Source: Desulfobulbaceae bacterium (GTDB taxonomy: Bacteria; Desulfobacterota; Desulfobulbia; Desulfobulbales; VMSU01). From it: DNA of 41,353 nt. Location: contig JADGBM010000015.1 in the NCBI GenBank assembly GCA_015231515.1, positions 1 through 41,353 on the forward strand. Direction: 5' to 3'. The notes under the pieces were generated by a model. It worked only from the letters and a program-made list of their open reading frames with translations, had not been told where the DNA came from and did not search any database. Position numbers and translations under genes: made by a program. Below, one piece after another: positions 40,735 through 41,353 of the stretch; positions within the stretch are counted from its first letter, which is position 1; each line of letters opens with the position of its first letter.

Positions 40735-41353
40735 AAAGTTTATCCCTTATAATCTCAAGACACTGTTGAACATGCGTAAAAGGCAAACCGTGACCCGCGC
40801 CATTGATTTGAAAGAGTGTACCTGTAAGTTTTTTTTGAAGTTCATCGGCACGATCTACAGGTACAATACGATCATTAGAACCGTGCAAAATCAAAACTTT
40901 CACATCCCTCAACGGTTCATACTGGAGGCAAACAGTATCAAGCAGGTCCAGGTCTGCTGCCAGTAAATCAAGATTAAGCAAAGCGATATCGGGAACCTCG
41001 CCGTACCACGAACAATCCCGATAAAAGTCTTTGAGCAGCTGGTCTGGTTCACGCTGCAAACGGACCTGCATCCGGTTAATGTGCTTTCTACTTATTTGAT
41101 TTGCAGGATTATGACCATGAAAACAGACAAAACCGCCCAACACAACAATCATATCAACTGAGTTCAACTGGTCTTTAGTGAAAAAATGTAACCCCAATGA
41201 ATGGCAGACAAGAACGTTATATCCACTGTGCAGTATTTGGGGAAAGGCATTCTCATTCCCCCAATAGCCACGGTCTAAAAAAGTAAGATCTGATCCTTGC
41301 AGTTGGGACAACCAGCCTTTAAAGCAGTCCCGGTTAAAGCCCCAGCCGTGCTG
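40715..41353 (-). CDS. BioH-like pimeloyl-ACP methyl ester esterase (5' end outside window)
   Basis: The frame is open to the right edge, where it reads QHGWGFNRDCF, the oxyanion-hole start (HGWG) of BioH-type alpha/beta hydrolases. The nucleophile elbow is VCHSLGLHF (Ser in CHSLG), the acid is in LHGSNDRIVP and the histidine in NGAGHGLPF. About 212 residues are visible; only a short N-terminal piece is missing. It would cleave the methyl ester of pimeloyl-ACP, ending the BioC-initiated chain. Whether BioH, BioG or a related esterase cannot be settled by eye; context with bioC and bioD supports the role. Confidence 0.82.
   Translation of the reverse strand, partial: QHGWGFNRDCFKGWLSQLQGSDLTFLDRGYWGNENAFPQILHSGYNVLVCHSLGLHFFTKDQLNSVDMIVVLGGFVCFHGHNPANQISRKHINRMQVRLQREPDQLLKDFYRDCSWYGEVPDIALLNLDLLAADLDLLDTVCLQYEPLRDVKVLILHGSNDRIVPVDRADELQKKLTGTLFQINGAGHGLPFTHVQQCLEIIRDKLCGSQID

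Overview
Organism and character. The window looks like chromosome of a Gram-negative, probably anaerobic bacterium of the Desulfobacterota (Desulfobulbales-like) type. This is an inference from the mix of outer-membrane genes (PagL-like, lipoproteins), many radical-SAM enzymes and a secondary-lipid gene set. I ran no database search. The dominant content is a large acyl-carrier-protein based lipid/polyene biosynthetic locus, interrupted by accessory DNA.

Layout. (1) 1-8994, plus strand: a KS-like protein cut by the window edge, a B12-type radical SAM protein, a FabZ-like dehydratase, an ACP, two paralogous radical SAM proteins, two complete FabF-type ketosynthases, a YbgC-like thioesterase and a PKS-type double-hotdog dehydratase. 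(2) 9001-10830: a scar holding fragments of a type I restriction locus (HsdS tail, RhuM piece) and a palindromic repeat, then a secreted cupredoxin and small membrane proteins. (3) 10838-24860, plus strand, tightly packed: GT25-like glycosyltransferase, MMPL exporter fused to a methyltransferase, NodB-type deacetylase, a DarA-like and a DarB-like dialkylresorcinol pair, a small conserved-looking protein, a BtrH-like acyltransferase, an ABC exporter pair, a second ACP, a third FabF-type KS, a cysteine-less KS-like partner and a CrtI-like FAD oxidoreductase. (4) 24903-33084: a lipoprotein, then an AT-rich run of minus-strand accessory genes (HigBA-like, MazEF-like, bactofilin, a nucleotide-cyclase-like protein, several unknowns). 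Two well-formed attC-like sites suggest an integron cassette cluster without a visible integrase. (5) 33085-37913, minus strand: a five-gene operon of ACP, FabF-type KS, acyltransferase (broken by an in-frame TGA), B12-type radical SAM and SPASM radical SAM. (6) 37988-41353: a PagL-like outer-membrane protein, a secreted cysteine-repeat protein, and bioD, bioC and a BioH-like esterase running off the right edge.

How it may work. DarA/DarB-like enzymes join two acyl/polyenyl chains into a dialkylresorcinol, as in flexirubin and aryl-polyene-related pathways. FabF-like KSs, hotdog dehydratases and ACPs build the chains. The MMPL and ABC systems, BtrH-like transferase, acyltransferase, glycosyltransferase and deacetylase would move and decorate the product. 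The unusual part is that this set sits with B12/radical SAM and phytoene-desaturase-like enzymes, a combination discussed for ladderane-lipid candidate loci in anammox bacteria and Desulfotalea. I therefore read the locus as a candidate for a radical-SAM-modified polyene or resorcinol membrane lipid; the product itself cannot be read from sequence. No ketoreductase, aromatic ammonia lyase or acyl-activating ligase is visible in the window.
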